DNA of 64,000 nt, taken from NCBI GenBank assembly GCA_003254925.1, contig QANZ01027752.1, forward strand, positions 26,486 through 90,485, given 5' to 3'. Positions within the stretch are counted from its first letter, which is position 1; every line of letters starts with the position of its first letter. A program made the position numbers and the translations under genes. The notes below the pieces were generated by a model that searched no databases, was not told the DNA's origin, and saw only the letters and a list, made by a program, of their open reading frames with translations. Shown in pieces: positions 10,801 to 22,213 of the stretch. The stretch comes from Chamaecrista fasciculata (taxonomy: Eukaryota; Streptophyta; Magnoliopsida; Fabales; Fabaceae).

Positions 10801-13136
10801 CAATTATAAACTTATAATATTTTCTTTTGACTTGTAAATTGATTTTGGCTAGTGATATAGAATTATGGATCAATTCAGAAACGCATGCAGATAGATGCTA
10901 TCACTTCATGGAGATAAAAGAGATCCATTGCATTTCATCAATTTTATCATAATACTGATAATAATTATTTTGAATGTGCTTGCTAAATTAAGTTGATACG
11001 CAGAAACAAAAATTTAGTTGCTCCAAACCAATGCCTATCAATTTTATCAATGCCTCTCCTCATATGCGAAAACACCTAAAATTGATTCCTCTCTGATGAA
11101 AGTCTAAATCAAGGTTATTTCTATTATGCTTTGCATAGTTAATAAACTGCTAATCCTTGTGCAGGGCTTTAGCACCGGGCTTTTTGGATAAGGATGTTTT
11201 TGGATTTCAAATGCTGCAACATTTAATGCGGATGACCCGGACATGGGATTCAACTATGTCAATGATACCAAAAGGTGGGGACACCATATGGGGTGGCCTT
11301 GATTGGTCTCCTGAAGGATATTATAACTGCAGCGCAAAGAAGCCTAAGAATAATGTTACTGACCCTGCAATTGAAAATAGCAAAGACAGTCCTCGGTCAG
11401 CGAAAGATGTGAATTATGGAAGAATTATATCATTTGGTAGAGACGTAGCTGAGTCACATTCCTCCAAGCTTGAGATATTGGACTTCAAGGTAATGTGAAT
11501 ATATTTAACTCACTCTGTTTCCAATGGTCAAATAGCATATAGTATTTGCAGTCAGTCTCCAACTGACAAACAAATAATTATCCTGATTTGCCCTTTTTCA
11601 ATTTAGTTATATAATTTTAGTTGTTAGTAAAGAAACCTTAAATGAGGAATAACAACGAGTTATTGGAGATCACCATCACAAGCTATTGTTTTCTGAACCT
11701 CTTCTGCAATGTAGCACCGATTCTCTAACATACGAGTGTAAATAGCATGGCTTTCAGTTTGGGACCATTAACTTGCCCTCAAGTTGTATCTATTTTCAGG
11801 CAAAAGTTACAATTGTCACTTAGAGATTGACAGTTGAATGTTGCTGTGTCTATTGTGATCTCAAATTCTGGATACTGGCTGGCAACCGATATGCACATAG
11901 CATCAATTGCTTTTGTGAATAGCATTTTTAAGTTTTATATCTCTTGTTGTACTTGACAGGGTGCGCTAAAGGGTAGGAGCCTTGCAAACACTTCCCACTG
12001 TGATGTCTGGACAGAGTATCATGAAATGGGTGTTGAGGGAGTTAAAGCTGTATCAGATTATAAAGCCTTTACAGCCAGTTCAATTTTGGATCTTCTTAAG
12101 TATGTCGCTCCAAAGATGATGAACCGTGGAGATCAGCATTTTTCACATGGGATTGCCGACAATTTGGATGACCCAAAGTACAAACATTACAAATATTGGT
12201 CTAATCCCTTAGAAACGAAGTAAGATTTATTTTTCCCATTATATTTATTCTTGTGGTCAGAAATTTTTACGTATATTTATTCATGCAGTTGTTTTCCTAT
12301 AAAAGTAAGAAAGAAAACTTATTGCAATTTGTCTTTCCTTCAACTAAAATCTTTCACGAACATTGAACAAATTGTATAAGCTCTTCGAAACAAGTCTGCC
12401 AATCTCATGAGATCTGGAAGATAAAGATCTGACAAATACAGTACACTTGGATACCACTTGAGCATGTTATCACCTATAATGATGACAGCGATGGGTTGCT
12501 GCAACTGCTGTTTTTGTTTCTCATCCAAATCTTAATACTGTAATTATTAATTATTTTGTCTCTTATATTATATCCTGATATTTGTGAAAACTCATGTTTC
12601 TATATTTGTGATTGTAATGTGTTCCTTTTAATTTTCTATGTGGCTGCTGCAGATTACCGAATGCTCCAGATATGGAGATCTACTCAATGTATGGGGTTGG
12701 GATCCCTACAGAAAGAGCATATGTCTACAAGCCGACTGCTCAATCTGATTGTTACATTCCCTTTCAGATTGACGCATCAGCCGATGGCGGAAATGAGCAT
12801 TCTTGTCTACGGGGTGGAGTTTATTCTGTTGATGGAGATGAAACAGTTCCTGTTTTAAGTGCTGGTTTCATGTGTGCAAAAGGTTGGCGAGGAAGAACAC
12901 GTTTCAATCCTTCAGGAATCCAAACTTACATAAGGGAGTATGATCATGCCCCTCCAGCTAATCTTCTAGAGGGCCGGGGAACCCAGAGTGGCAATCATGT
13001 TGACATATTAGGAAATTTTGCATTAATTGAAGATATCATAAGAGTAGCAGCAGGAGCCACTGGTGATGAATTGGGTGGAGATAGAGTGCACTCAGATATC
13101 TTCAAATGGTCTGAAAAGATCGACTTAAAGCTCTAG
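7876..13136 (+). CDS. PDAT1: Phospholipid:diacylglycerol acyltransferase, PDAT1-type (six exons)
   Basis: PDAT moves an acyl group from a phospholipid to diacylglycerol, making triacylglycerol in the ER. Coding exons are 7876-8357, 9490-9712, 9809-10092, 11165-11489, 11960-12219 and 12653-13136. All introns are GT-AG, the phases agree, and the sum is 2058 bases (685 aa, close to the Arabidopsis enzyme of about 670). The N-terminus is basic and charged, followed by one membrane segment (about residues 61-83, WFVGFICSLWWLLLFLY). The rest is an LCAT-family alpha/beta hydrolase: PHSMG nucleophile (Ser266), lid-proximal PLCWVEHMSLDNETGLD, catalytic Asp in DGDETVP (about 587) and His in GNHVDI (about 640). 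The first AUG is used and no frameshift is seen, so the gene looks functional. Introns 1 and 3 contain retroelement scraps. A PDAT2-type paralogue is less likely given the N-terminus. Confidence 0.95.
8437..8658 (+). pseudogene. Copia gag fragment inside PDAT intron 1
   Basis: A 73-codon open stretch matches the UBN2-type gag of plant Copia elements: MTWLLNTMQPHFSKQYLLLD, then KIWSSAKRTYSREGNDAQVY, then RRRIHGLKQGELMVTEYYSE. It has no LTR, primer site or other domain nearby. It lies wholly inside intron 1 (8358-9489), about 80 bases after the donor site, in the same orientation as the gene. It is a retroelement relic and would be spliced out. Confidence 0.8.
10151..10230 (-). mobile_element. 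TS-type SINE 3' end in PDAT intron 3
   Basis: CAACAACAACAACAACAATC followed by TAAGCCTTTTCCCACTAGG and GTAGAGTCGGCTAAATGG is, on the minus strand, the 3' end of a SINE of the tobacco TS type, which finishes in a GTT/TTG repeat. The tRNA-like 5' part cannot be recognised beyond about 10230, so this is a truncated copy. It lies inside intron 3 (10093-11164). Confidence 0.6.
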
Positions 13137-14400
13137 ATTCGCATTGTGAGTTACTCCCTGAACTTCTGGGATTTGAATTCTGTGCCCTCTCTAAAATATA
13201 ACACAAGCTTTTCAACTCATATGTCATAAGTGGAATGATTTAGATGAATCTCTGCTGAAACCAGCATATATTTTGATGATTTTAGTATTTTGTGAAAAGG
13301 TTATTACTTTTCATGTAGCTTACACTCAACTTTGAAAGTTCTTTATGCCAAGATCTATCTCCGATTACTCTTTGGCTGTAGTAATAGTCACAGACCAAGG
13401 CAGTCAATATTTTTGGCTCAAACTGATGTTTCTCAGTCCATTGGCTTGTTTTCAATAGTGTTTTATCTCCTAAATAATTCTCTTTGGTTCATACCACTCT
13501 GTATTGATGTATAAAAGATTGTAGGTTGACCTAATCTATTGCAAGTTTGTAGACCAAATTAATTATAAATAGAGATCTCACAAAAAAGTGAATTCAAGAT
13601 ATTTACATATTTATTCATAATTAAACAAGTAAATATATAAATTGATCCCTAAAAGGTTTGAGTTAACAATTTAATATTTGAAAGTTTATTTTCTATTCTT
13701 CAATCTCTAGAAATCGTAGAATCAATATATTTTGGTCATTTTGTTCTTACAAGTTAGTTCCTATAATATAGATTTAATTTAAAGGATTAAGTTGATTGAA
13801 GTATATAAACTAGACTTTTTAAGAATTGAGTTGTCAATTCGTATATTTTTTAAAGACCAAATTGCATGTTTACTCAATTAATTTGGTCTACATTTTTTTC
13901 ATAGACTAGTATTAACCTAGGAATTTTTCATCCACTTATATGTTTCGGTTGCTACATGCTATACATCTCAAATGACTGATCTTTTCTCATCATTTCAGTA
14001 CAAGCCGCAATCCAACTGGGTTCTACTTCTACCATTGTGCATTTGTGCTTTGAGATGGAGCTGGCGGTAAGGGCTACAGAACAGAGCAGAAATGGTGACA
14101 TCTTGGGAAATACTGAAACTGTTCACTGCAAAAAGATTGCCCCAAGAAGAAATGCTGACTTCTAATTTGAGTGCATTTAGATTGGATGAGGATGAAGAGG
14201 ATTTTGTTTATTAAATTAATTTTTTAAAAAACAAGTGTCTATGGTATTATAGTGTCATGTATTAGTTGTAAGGCTCACTCTCTTCACATAAAATGATTTT
14301 TCTGTTCTTACAATGTATTCTATGACTTCTCCATTTGCAGGTTTTCAAAACTTGAAGGGAGGAGGATGAGGGAGCCTAGGCTGATGATTAATTGTAATTT
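13137..14400 (+). other. PDAT 3' untranslated region with a probable intron
   Basis: Ten bases after the stop codon there is a good donor (CATTGTGAGT, GT at 13146), and a matching acceptor (CATCATTTCAG) ends at 13998. An 853-bp intron in the 3'UTR is therefore likely; transcript data would decide. The downstream exon would start TACAAGCCGCAATCC. A further acceptor-like TTTGCAG ends near 14340. I could not fix the polyadenylation site. Confidence 0.4.
13549..13891. mobile_element. Small TIR element (MITE), 343 bp, in the PDAT 3' region
   Basis: Perfect 16-bp inverted ends, GTAGACCAAATTAATT at 13549-13564 and its complement at 13876-13891, bound an AT-rich element with no coding capacity. No clear target duplication was found, so the superfamily is open. 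It falls in the probable 3'UTR intron. Confidence 0.65.
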
Positions 14401-14726
14401 CTATTCCCTTATCATCTGAACAATTGGGGAGGTCACACGATTTGAGAATCAAAATTACACTAATATTTAAATTCTAGGAATGTGTAATGTGAGTTTGTTT
14501 TATTATGTTTTCTTTTTTGTCATGATTTTAAAAATGTTTTACAGGATTGAATAAAAGGTCAAATGTTCAATTTGGTTCATTATCTTTGCCTCAAAGTTCA
14601 TTTTGGTCCATTATTTTTGGAAAAGTCCAAATTAGTTTATTTTTGGAACTTGATTTAAAATAATCCTACTATTAAGTTTTGTCTCTTTTTTCTGTTTTGT
14701 AGGACGTGACACTTAACATGACTTCT

Positions 14727-14876
14727 CTCTCTTTTTGGAAAATAAATAGGAAAGAGTAATATGTTTAAGGCAAAAGTATTATCGGTATTCTTAATCTTTG
14801 NTCTTTCTTTTTGGAAAATAAATAGGAAAGAGTAATATATTTAAGGCAAAAGTATTATCGGTATTCTTAATCTTTG
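14727..14876. repeat. 74-bp direct duplication around one N
   Basis: The stretch ending GGTATTCTTAATCTTTG occurs at 14727-14800 and again at 14802-14876 with at least one substitution (TATGTTTAA versus TATATTTAA), separated by N at 14801. It is most likely an assembly join, and it duplicates the left end of the MITE next to it. Confidence 0.75.
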
Positions 14877-15110
14877 GGGTTATTTTTAGTTATATCCTCA
14901 ATATTTTTTTTTGTCAATTATATTCCTAACGTTTCATATTTGAGTCAATTATACCCCATATTAGGGTATAAATATAATTGACAAAAAATATGAAAGGGGG
15001 GTATAATTGACTAGAAAGTGCAACGTTGGAGTTATAATTGACAAAAAAATATGTTAGGAGTATAATTAAAAATGATTTCAAACGTTGAGAATACCAATTG
15101 TACTTTTGCC
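14845..15110. mobile_element. Mutator-like MITE, 266 bp
   Basis: The 9-bp target duplication TATATTTAA lies at 14836-14844 and 15111-15119. The ends are GGCAAAAGTATTATCGGTATTC and, inverted, GGCAAAAGTACAATTGGTATTC. There is no coding capacity. It shares its GGCAAAAGTA terminus with the element at 1106-1694 and lies inside the larger MULE at 14557-17140. Confidence 0.88.
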
Positions 15111-15269
15111 TATATTTAATGATAAACAAAGTTTGCATATCTATGTTCTCTAAATCAGAACTATGTTATTAAAAAAAAGGTTATGCATGAGAGGAAAATG
15201 ATTTGTATGAAAGAGATGTTAGGCCAAGTGTTGTATTATCAAAATGATGAAAAAAGATACAAATTCGGC

Positions 15270-15907
15270 CCAGTTCGTTTGCGTTTTGATTATAATCTGT
15301 TCTGATTATAATCATAATAAACATGTTCGTTTACGTTTTTTTTTCTGATCAAATTATAATCATGATTTTTTTATAATCAAACACACTCAATTACACTTAT
15401 ACCCCTATATACATACCTAAAATTACCTATACTCTCATTCATTCAATCAAAAATCACAAGGGTAAAATGGTCATTTCCATAAATATTGGGCCATTTTACA
15501 ATTACTCATTATTGTGTAGGGCTAAAATGTTATTTTGCCCAAAATATTTAGGGATCAAATTGGCAATTTAGCCATTCTCACAATCCCTCGTCTCTGCGTC
15601 GCCGTCGTTCTCTCTCTCTCATCTCCGTCGTTCGCTCTCTCTCATCTCCGTCGTGTCCTTCCTGGCGAGACAATTCCTTCGAAACCGTCGTGCCGAAGAT
15701 GCACATGAATGGAGTACAAAAGCTCTTTGCTAAAGCCAAAACTGGTTTCATTTTCTCCAAAAGATAGGGAAAGAATTAATCAGTCACATACACTCGTATA
15801 AAACTCCAGATGCACATGCTATGCTATCTACAGATACAATAGCTCTAGTGTTGATTGCACTTGACAAGGCCTTCATGAAAAGAGAAATTGCGAGATTTTA
15901 GAGAGAG

Positions 15908-15943
<36 letters not shown>

Positions 15944-17020
15944 CCGGAATTGTGGATTTGGGAATTGCCCCAAACCCAGTCGTCCACCATCACCTTTGCC
16001 CCAAATCCAAAGAGTACCATCGACAATCAAAGACAAATGAAAAAGCCCACAAGAAATACCCAATTCAACGGTCTTATTCCCACCATCATCAATGTTTTCT
16101 TTAGCGGTGCCCTTTCTTGCGATTTGACTTGGGGTNTGTGGATTTGGGAATTGCCCCAAACCCAGTCGTCCACCGTACCATCACCTTTGCCCCAAATCCA
16201 AAGAGTACCATCGACAATCAAAGACAAATGAAAAAGCCCACAAGAAATACCCAATTCAACGGTCTTATTCCCACCATCATCAATGTTTTCTTTAGCGGTG
16301 CCCTTTCTTGCGATTTGACTTGGGGTTTGGGAGAGCGTGAATCAGTGAATGAGTGTTTGGGAAGTAGAAGGTTGGTTACAGGCGAAGGATACAATTGGAT
16401 TTGGGAATTGCATCCATTAATTGATTGAATTGCATCCATTAATTTGAATTACTGATGGGGGAGAAGAAAGAGCGAATGAGATTGGGCGAAGATGACATGG
16501 GGAGAAGAAAGAGCGAGATGGGGGAGAAGAAAGAGAGAGAGATTTATGCCAAATTGGAAAAAAATTTCGAGTCCGCTTCAGTTTTTATCTTCTCTCTCAT
16601 CTGCTGCGAAACGGTGCACCATTTTCTTCGCTGGTGCACCGAATGTCTAGCAAAAAATGAAACGGTGCACCGATTTGGATAATCATCCCCCCACTTACAC
16701 ATGAAAATAATCAAGATTTCAGGCTTTTCAAGGCAAACAGTAACATTTTTTATTTTTTTCCAAACAACAATCACATCCAAGCACACTTTTATTATAATCA
16801 AATCACATCTTACTTTTTCCAACTTTTTCTTCCATTTATACCCCTATACAATTTATCAATTTCCTTACTTTTTATCCACCTACCACAATCATTACATACC
16901 CATTTTAATAATTTCACACCAAATAATCAACAATCATCCAAACACCACTACAAAAATAATCAACTTTGAACCAAGATTTATAATCAAAACAAATTTAAAA
17001 AAAAAACGGAAACGAACAGG
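15270..17020. mobile_element. TIR-flanked block carrying captured gene sequence
   Basis: Inverted ends CCAGTTCGTTTGCG (from 15270) and, inverted, CCTGTTCGTTTCCG (ending 17020), each followed by GATTATAATC-type sequence, bound a block of about 1.75 kb within the larger MULE. I found no target duplication, so it could be a hAT-like insertion or an internal part of the MULE. The interior is GC-richer and holds CT/GA microsatellites (about 15604-15650 and 15907-15938) and an RCC1-like fragment. Confidence 0.5.
15951..16326 (-). pseudogene. Captured RCC1-repeat gene fragment (artificially doubled)
   Basis: On the minus strand the translation includes VELGISCGLFHLSLIVDG and LWIWGKGDGGRLGLGQFPNP, the classic RCC1 (regulator of chromosome condensation 1) beta-propeller pattern of a GxxH-S-L core followed by a WGxGxxGRLG turn. 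Only about one repeat is present, where a full RCC1 protein has seven. The fragment occurs twice, at 15951-16135 and 16137-16326, around N at 16136; the second copy differs by a 5-base insertion. It lies inside TIR-bounded sequence, so it is best read as host sequence captured by a DNA transposon. Confidence 0.7.
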
Positions 17021-17439
17021 ATAATGAAGAATTATTTTGAACCAAAGGTACATGGATAATGAATCAATTTGTACTTTTTGAAAGATTATGGATAAAATGA
17101 ACTTTGAGGTAAAGATAATGGACAAAAATAAAATTCGACCTGAATAAAAAAAGATAACCTATTTGACAATTTATTTTAAAAACTGGAAACAAATAAAATG
17201 AAAAAAAGATTGTTTGAGCAACATTAAATGCAAGTTCTCATTGTGACACATGACTACATTTGTTTTTTCATTTAATAATCATCAAAACGCACAACTCTCC
17301 AAATTTGAGCTTAAAGGGTCAAAGAAAATTGATCCAAAGAAGGAAGTGCTTCAGGAAACTATTTAATTTCTTAAAAAAATGAAATTAAGGCAAGAAATTT
17401 TCAATAGAGGGTAGCAGCTACAATTTAAAATTTAAAGTA

Positions 17440-17694
17440 CTTGTTTTGCTTCCTTCCCTACAAGATTTTTTACAGCAAATTTCAATTTTGTTCCTAATAT
17501 TTGTTTATTATTAATTATATCTTCAAAATTTCATATTTAGATTGATTTTATTCTTTGCTTTAATTTTAGTAAATATTAACGACAAATTCAACGTAACTAA
17601 TAACATGTAATATAAAATTAATAACAAAAGAAATTCAAATACTTACTAAAATTGAAATTTGCTGTAAACATTGGGGACAAAGAAAGGTGCTTTT
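17440..17694. mobile_element. Degraded MULE-family MITE
   Basis: The right end GGTGCTTTTGCC (17683-17694) matches the GGCAAAAGYA terminus of neighbouring MULE MITEs. TTTACAGCAAATTTCAATTTT near 17470 recurs inverted near 17665. Interior sequence such as TAACATGTAATATAAAATTA is shared with the copies at 1106 and 29732. The left terminus is worn, so its position is approximate. Confidence 0.6.
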
Positions 17695-17869
17695 GCCTAA
17701 ATTATAATATTATTGTGAATAAAATTAGTTTTTATTTAAAAAAAAAGTAAAAAATACGTCAACTTCTGTTTTCTTGAGAACTTTACCTACATTGTAATTT
17801 TTACTTATCAAAATTATTTTTAAAAAATTAGATCATCAAACTTTTAATTTTTGAAAATCTAGGAAGCAT

Positions 17870-18119
17870 GGACACTTCATTTTGAAGGCGTGTCGCCGTG
17901 GCAGACACGTGTCAGTGTCCGACACTCGTATGACACCGACACGACACATATCCATAAATTTTAGAATATAAATCAATTTTTTGTAACTTTAACATGATAG
18001 GCAAGAGAAAATAATAATAGATATGACATATATTATGAATAAAAATTGTAATTTTTAATTTTTTCATTAAAAATTATGAATATTTAATTATTTATATATA
18101 TAAATATATGCCGTGTCGT
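17870..18119. repeat. Repeat fragment running into the N gap
   Basis: A GC-richer stretch (GTGTCGCCGTGGCAGACACG, then TCCGACACTCGTATGACACC) is followed by AT-rich sequence, and a second ATGCCGTGTCGT begins directly before the gap at 18120. It looks like part of a dispersed repeat, but I cannot assign a family. Confidence 0.35.
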
Positions 18120-18652
18120 NNNNNNNNNNNNNNNNNNNNNNNNNNNNNNNNNNNNNNNNNNNNNNNNNNNNNNNNNNNNNNNNNNNNNNNNNNNNNNNNN
18201 NNNNNNNNNNNNNNNNNNNNNNNNNNNNNNNNNNNNNNNNNNNNNNNNNNNNNNNNNNNNNNNNNNNNNNNNNNNNNNNNNNNNNNNNNNNNNNNNNNNN
18301 NNNNNNNNNNNNNNNNNNNNNNNNNNNNNNNNNNNNNNNNNNNNNNNNNNNNNNNNNNNNNNNNNNNNNNNNNNNNNNNNNNNNNNNNNNNNNNNNNNNN
18401 NNNNNNNNNNNNNNNNNNNNNNNNNNNNNNNNNNNNNNNNNNNNNNNNNNNNNNNNNNNNNNNNNNNNNNNNNNNNNNNNNNNNNNNNNNNNNNNNNNNN
18501 NNNNNNNNNNNNNNNNNNNNNNNNNNNNNNNNNNNNNNNNNNNNNNNNNNNNNNNNNNNNNNNNNNNNNNNNNNNNNNNNNNNNNNNNNNNNNNNNNNNN
18601 NNNNNNNNNNNNNNNNNNNNNNNNNNNNNNNNNNNNNNNNNNNNNNNNNNNN
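18120..18652. other. Assembly gap, 533 N
   Basis: Unsequenced block. It sits where the 5' LTR and primer-binding site of the following Copia element should be. Reading frames that span it are not real. Confidence 0.98.
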
Positions 18653-18671
18653 TTTGTTCTTTATTTATAGA

Positions 18672-19700
18672 ATGACAAATCTTGCAAAAATTGAATTTAT
18701 GGTCCTTGATATCTCTGGAAAGAATTATCTTTCATGGACACTGGATGCAGAGATGCACTTGAATGCTATGGGTCTTAGTGAAACAATCAAGGAAGGAAAT
18801 GAGATATCAAACCAAGACCATGCCAAAGCTATGATTTTTATACGTCATCATCTTGATGAAGGACTGAAGGTGGAATACCTTACTGTAAAAGATCCCCTTG
18901 ATTTGTGGCAAAATCTAAAAGAAAGATATGACCACTTAAAAACAGTCATCCTGCCTAAAGCCCGATATGAATGGATGCACTTACGATTGCAGGATTTTAA
19001 ATCAGTATGTGAATATAATTCTGCAATGTTTAAAATCAGCTCTCAATTAAAATTATGTGGAGAAAATATTACTAATGATGATATGTTAGAAAAAACATTC
19101 TCCACATTTCATGCTTCGAACATGCTATTGCAGCAGCAGTATCGAGAGCGGGGATTTAAAAAATATGCTGATTTAATATCATGTCTCCTTTTGGCTGAAT
19201 AAAATAATGAACTTTTGTTGAAAAATCATGAATCTCGCCCGACCGGTTCTACCCCATTTCCTGAAGCGAATGTGGTAACATTTAATAATTATGGTTGTGG
19301 TTATGGTCGTGGTCGTGGCCGTGGACGTGGTCGCGGTGGTTATTGTGGCCGAGGACAACATAACTTTAAGCCCTATAGTGGTCATGGAGATGGAAAAGCA
19401 CAAGACAAGGGAAAGGCACCAGAAAATAAGGATGACAAGATATCCGAAAGTCCATGTCATAGATGTGGTATGAAAAGGCATTGGGCTCGTACATGTCGTA
19501 CAGCTAAACATCTGGTCGGACTTTATCAAGTTTCTCTAAGAGAAAATAAAAGTCTTGAGAAGAAATCCGATGTAGAGGCGAATTTTATTAATCATTTTGA
19601 TGATAATCTTATCAATGAGCCTCTGGGAATGACTGATTTGGATATTGCAGATTTTCTTAATCCAACAAACGGGAATGTCAATTTCTCCTTTGATGCTTAG
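18672..19700 (+). pseudogene. Copia gag with premature stop
   Basis: The gag starts MTNLAKIEFMVLDISGKNYL and carries the UBN2-type core (DLWQNLKERYDHLKTVILPK). A stop codon at 19200-19202 interrupts it after LLLAE, but the same frame continues NNELLLKNHESRPTGS, so one codon has mutated to TAA. Downstream are a Gly-Arg-rich stretch (GCGYGRGRGRGRGRGG) and a zinc knuckle CHRCGMKRHWARTC (CX2CX4HX4C). The frame ends at 19700. Gag would coat the RNA in virus-like particles. Confidence 0.85.
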
Positions 19701-19860
19701 TCTAGTTTTTAAATTACTTTCTTTTGATGTAATATGTTTAATTTCTGTTTGAAGTTATTTTCTCTGTCTTTAATTTATGTATTTCAATTTCTGTATTCCA
19801 AAGTATATTATATTTTATGAAATTTAAAGCATCAACTTATTTTCTTTATTTTGTTTTAAG

Positions 19861-20087
19861 ATACCACGGAGTATGACAATTACTCACGATATTGATGACG
19901 ATATATGTCTCGCTGATTGTGCAACAACTCATATCATTCTTAAAAATGAGAAATATTTCTCATCATTAACTAAAATGGAGGCAAGAGTTAATATACTATA
20001 TCAGGCGCAGTTAATATAATTGAAGGTTCTGGAAAAGCCATTTTTCAGTTACCTAATGGAACAAAATTTATTATAAAGGAAGTTTTA
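19861..20087 (+). pseudogene. Copia protease remnant
   Basis: The translation DICLADCATTHIILKNEKYF matches the protease active-site region of this Copia type, then KMEARVN, before the frame is lost. Fragments of the following segment appear in another frame. The protease would process Gag-Pol; here it is inactivated by frameshift. Confidence 0.65.
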
Positions 20088-21416
20088 TTGTCAACTAAAT
20101 CCAGAAGGAATTTTTTAAGCTTGAAGGATATACGCAGTAATGATTTTCATATTGAGACAACTAATGAAAATAATATAGAGTACTATCTCTATATCACTAC
20201 GACTGTCTCACGAGAAAATCGTATATTGGAAAAATTACCTGCATTATCCTCTGGATTGTATTTCACTCGTATTAGCACAATTGAAACCTATGTTGTAGTA
20301 AACCAGAAGTTTACTAATTCAAAGGATACGTTTTTAACTTGGCATGACCGGTTAGGCCATCCCGGATCTATAATGATGAGTAGAATTATTGAGAACTCTC
20401 ATGGTCACCAGTTAAAGAACCAGAAGATTCTTTTATCTAATGAGTTCTCATGTGCTGCATGTTCTCAAGGAAAATTAATAATGAGACCATCACCAGTAAA
20501 AATTGGGAATGAATCTCCTGGGTTTCTCGAACGCATTCATGGAGATATATGTGGACCAGTAGTTCCACCTTGTGGACCATTTAAATATTTTATGGTGTTA
20601 ATTGATGCATCTACTAGATGGTCACATGTTTGTTTATTATCATCACGTAATATGACATTTGCAAGATTGCTGGCTCAATTAATAAGATTGAGAGCACAAT
20701 TTCCAGATTATTCTATTAAAGCCATACGTCTTGATAATGCTGGTGAATTTACATCACAGACTTTTAATGACTATTGTATGTCAATTGGGATAAATGTAGA
20801 GCATCTTGTTGCTCATGTTCACACACAAAATGGTCTTGCAGAATTACTTATTAAGCGCCTTCAATTATTTGCTAGACCATTACTCATGAGAACAAAACTT
20901 CCCATTCATGCATGGGGGCATGCTATTTTACATGCTGCAGCACTTATACGCATTAGACCAACAACGTATCATAAATTCTCCCCTATGCAATTGGCTTTGG
21001 GTCAGGAGCCTAATATTTCCCATTTAAGAATTTTTGGATGCGCGGTTTATGTTCCAATTGCTCCACCACAGCGCACCAAAATGGGCCCTCAACGAAGATT
21101 GGGAATATACGTTGGGTTTGAATCTCCTTCAATTATAAAATATCTAGAACCTCAGACATCAATTATAAAATATCTAGAACCTCAGACAGGAGATCTGTTT
21201 ACGGCACGTTTTGCCGATTGTCAATTTGATGAAAATAATTTCCCAACATTAGGGGGAGAAAAGAAACAGCTGGAACAACAAATTACTTGGCATGCACATT
21301 TATTAAATCAATTTGATCCTCGTAAAAACAATGTGAACTGGAAGTTCAAAGAATTGTGCATTTGCAAAATATTGCAAATCAATTGCCAAATGCATTCACT
21401 GACCCAAAGAAAGTGA
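20088..21416 (+). pseudogene. Copia integrase segment
   Basis: Visible in order are the GAG-pre-integrase zinc-binding motif (WHDRLGHPGS ... CAACSQGKL), then the catalytic triad: the Asp of HGDICGP, the Asp of IRLDNAGEF and the Glu of TQNGLAELLIKR. The integrase domain itself is open. A 30-bp tandem duplication at about 21129-21188 adds ten residues (IIKYLEPQTS repeated) without shifting the frame. The frame is lost near 21400, and the next segment starts in an overlapping frame. Confidence 0.85.
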
Positions 21417-22213
21417 CCAAATCACATATTCCAGCTGTGAATGCTCCAAATCGTATAGAGGTCCCAGAAGGACCAAGAAATTCCATTGCAAATGGAAGTA
21501 ACACACGCCTAAAGCGTGGTAGACCAATCGGTTCCAAAGATAAGATTCCTCGAAAACGAAAAGGAGCAACTAAACTTGATGATAATGGTCAAGGCGAGGA
21601 AACCAGTACAATGAATGATAAAGAAGACATATCTAATGAAATATCTCCAGAAGAGATTCAGGTACCTCATAATGAAACAAATAATGAGATCTCGATAAAT
21701 TACATTGATACTGGAAAAATATGGAACCGATGTGAAACTATTTTCGATAGTATTTTTGCATACAATATAGCGCTAGATGTTGTAAATGAAAATGAGGATC
21801 ATGAACCGCAATCCGTTGAAGAATGTCAATGGAGAACAGATTGGCCAAATTGGAAAGATGCAATTCAAGCTGAATTAAACTCACTTAAAAAACGTGAAGT
21901 TTTTGGACCTATAGTTCGAACACCTGATGGTGTAAAACCAGTCGGGTATAGATGGGTCGTTGTACGAAAAAGAAATGAGAAAAATGAAATTGTGAGGTAC
22001 AAAGCAAGACTTGTAGCTCAAGGTTTTACACAAAGACCTAGAATCGATTATGAGGAGGCTTATTCTCCAGTGGTGGATGCTATTACTTTTAGATTTTTGA
22101 TAAGTCTGGCTGTTAATAAAAGACTTGATATGCATCTGAGGGATGTTGTTACAGCCTACTTATATGGATCACTTGATAGTGATATATATATATATATATA
22201 TGAAAATCCCTGA
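21356..22213 (+). pseudogene. Copia reverse transcriptase, N-terminal half
   Basis: Contains the linker between integrase and reverse transcriptase, then the start of RVT_2: VGYRWVVVRKRNEKNEIVRY, KARLVAQGFTQ, and the first catalytic Asp region DMHLRDVVTAYLYGSLDSD. The frame ends in a run of alternating Ile and Tyr codons made by a TA microsatellite (22182-22200), after which the correct continuation (MKIPEGFKMPE) is in another frame. The TA expansion is the visible cause of the frameshift. Confidence 0.85.

Larger units (their letters stand above)
14557..17140. mobile_element. Mutator-like element, 2.58 kb, with nested insertions
   Basis: A perfect 9-bp target duplication, TGAATAAAA, lies at 14548-14556 and 17141-17149. 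The ends begin GGTCAAATGTTCAATTT and, inverted, GGTCGAATTTTATTTTTG. The arms then share TCATTATCTTTGCCTCAAAG / CCATTATCTTTACCTCAAAG for roughly 100 bp. No transposase is encoded. Inside are a smaller MULE MITE (14845-15110) and a TIR-flanked block (about 15270-17020) carrying an RCC1 gene fragment. Confidence 0.85.

Noticed and set aside
15270-17020. Firm hAT classification for this TIR-flanked block
   Set aside because: No 8-bp target duplication could be found, so the superfamily is left open.
18108-19202. A 364-residue open frame beginning before the N gap
   Set aside because: Its first half is unknown residues from the gap. The real gag begins at 18672.
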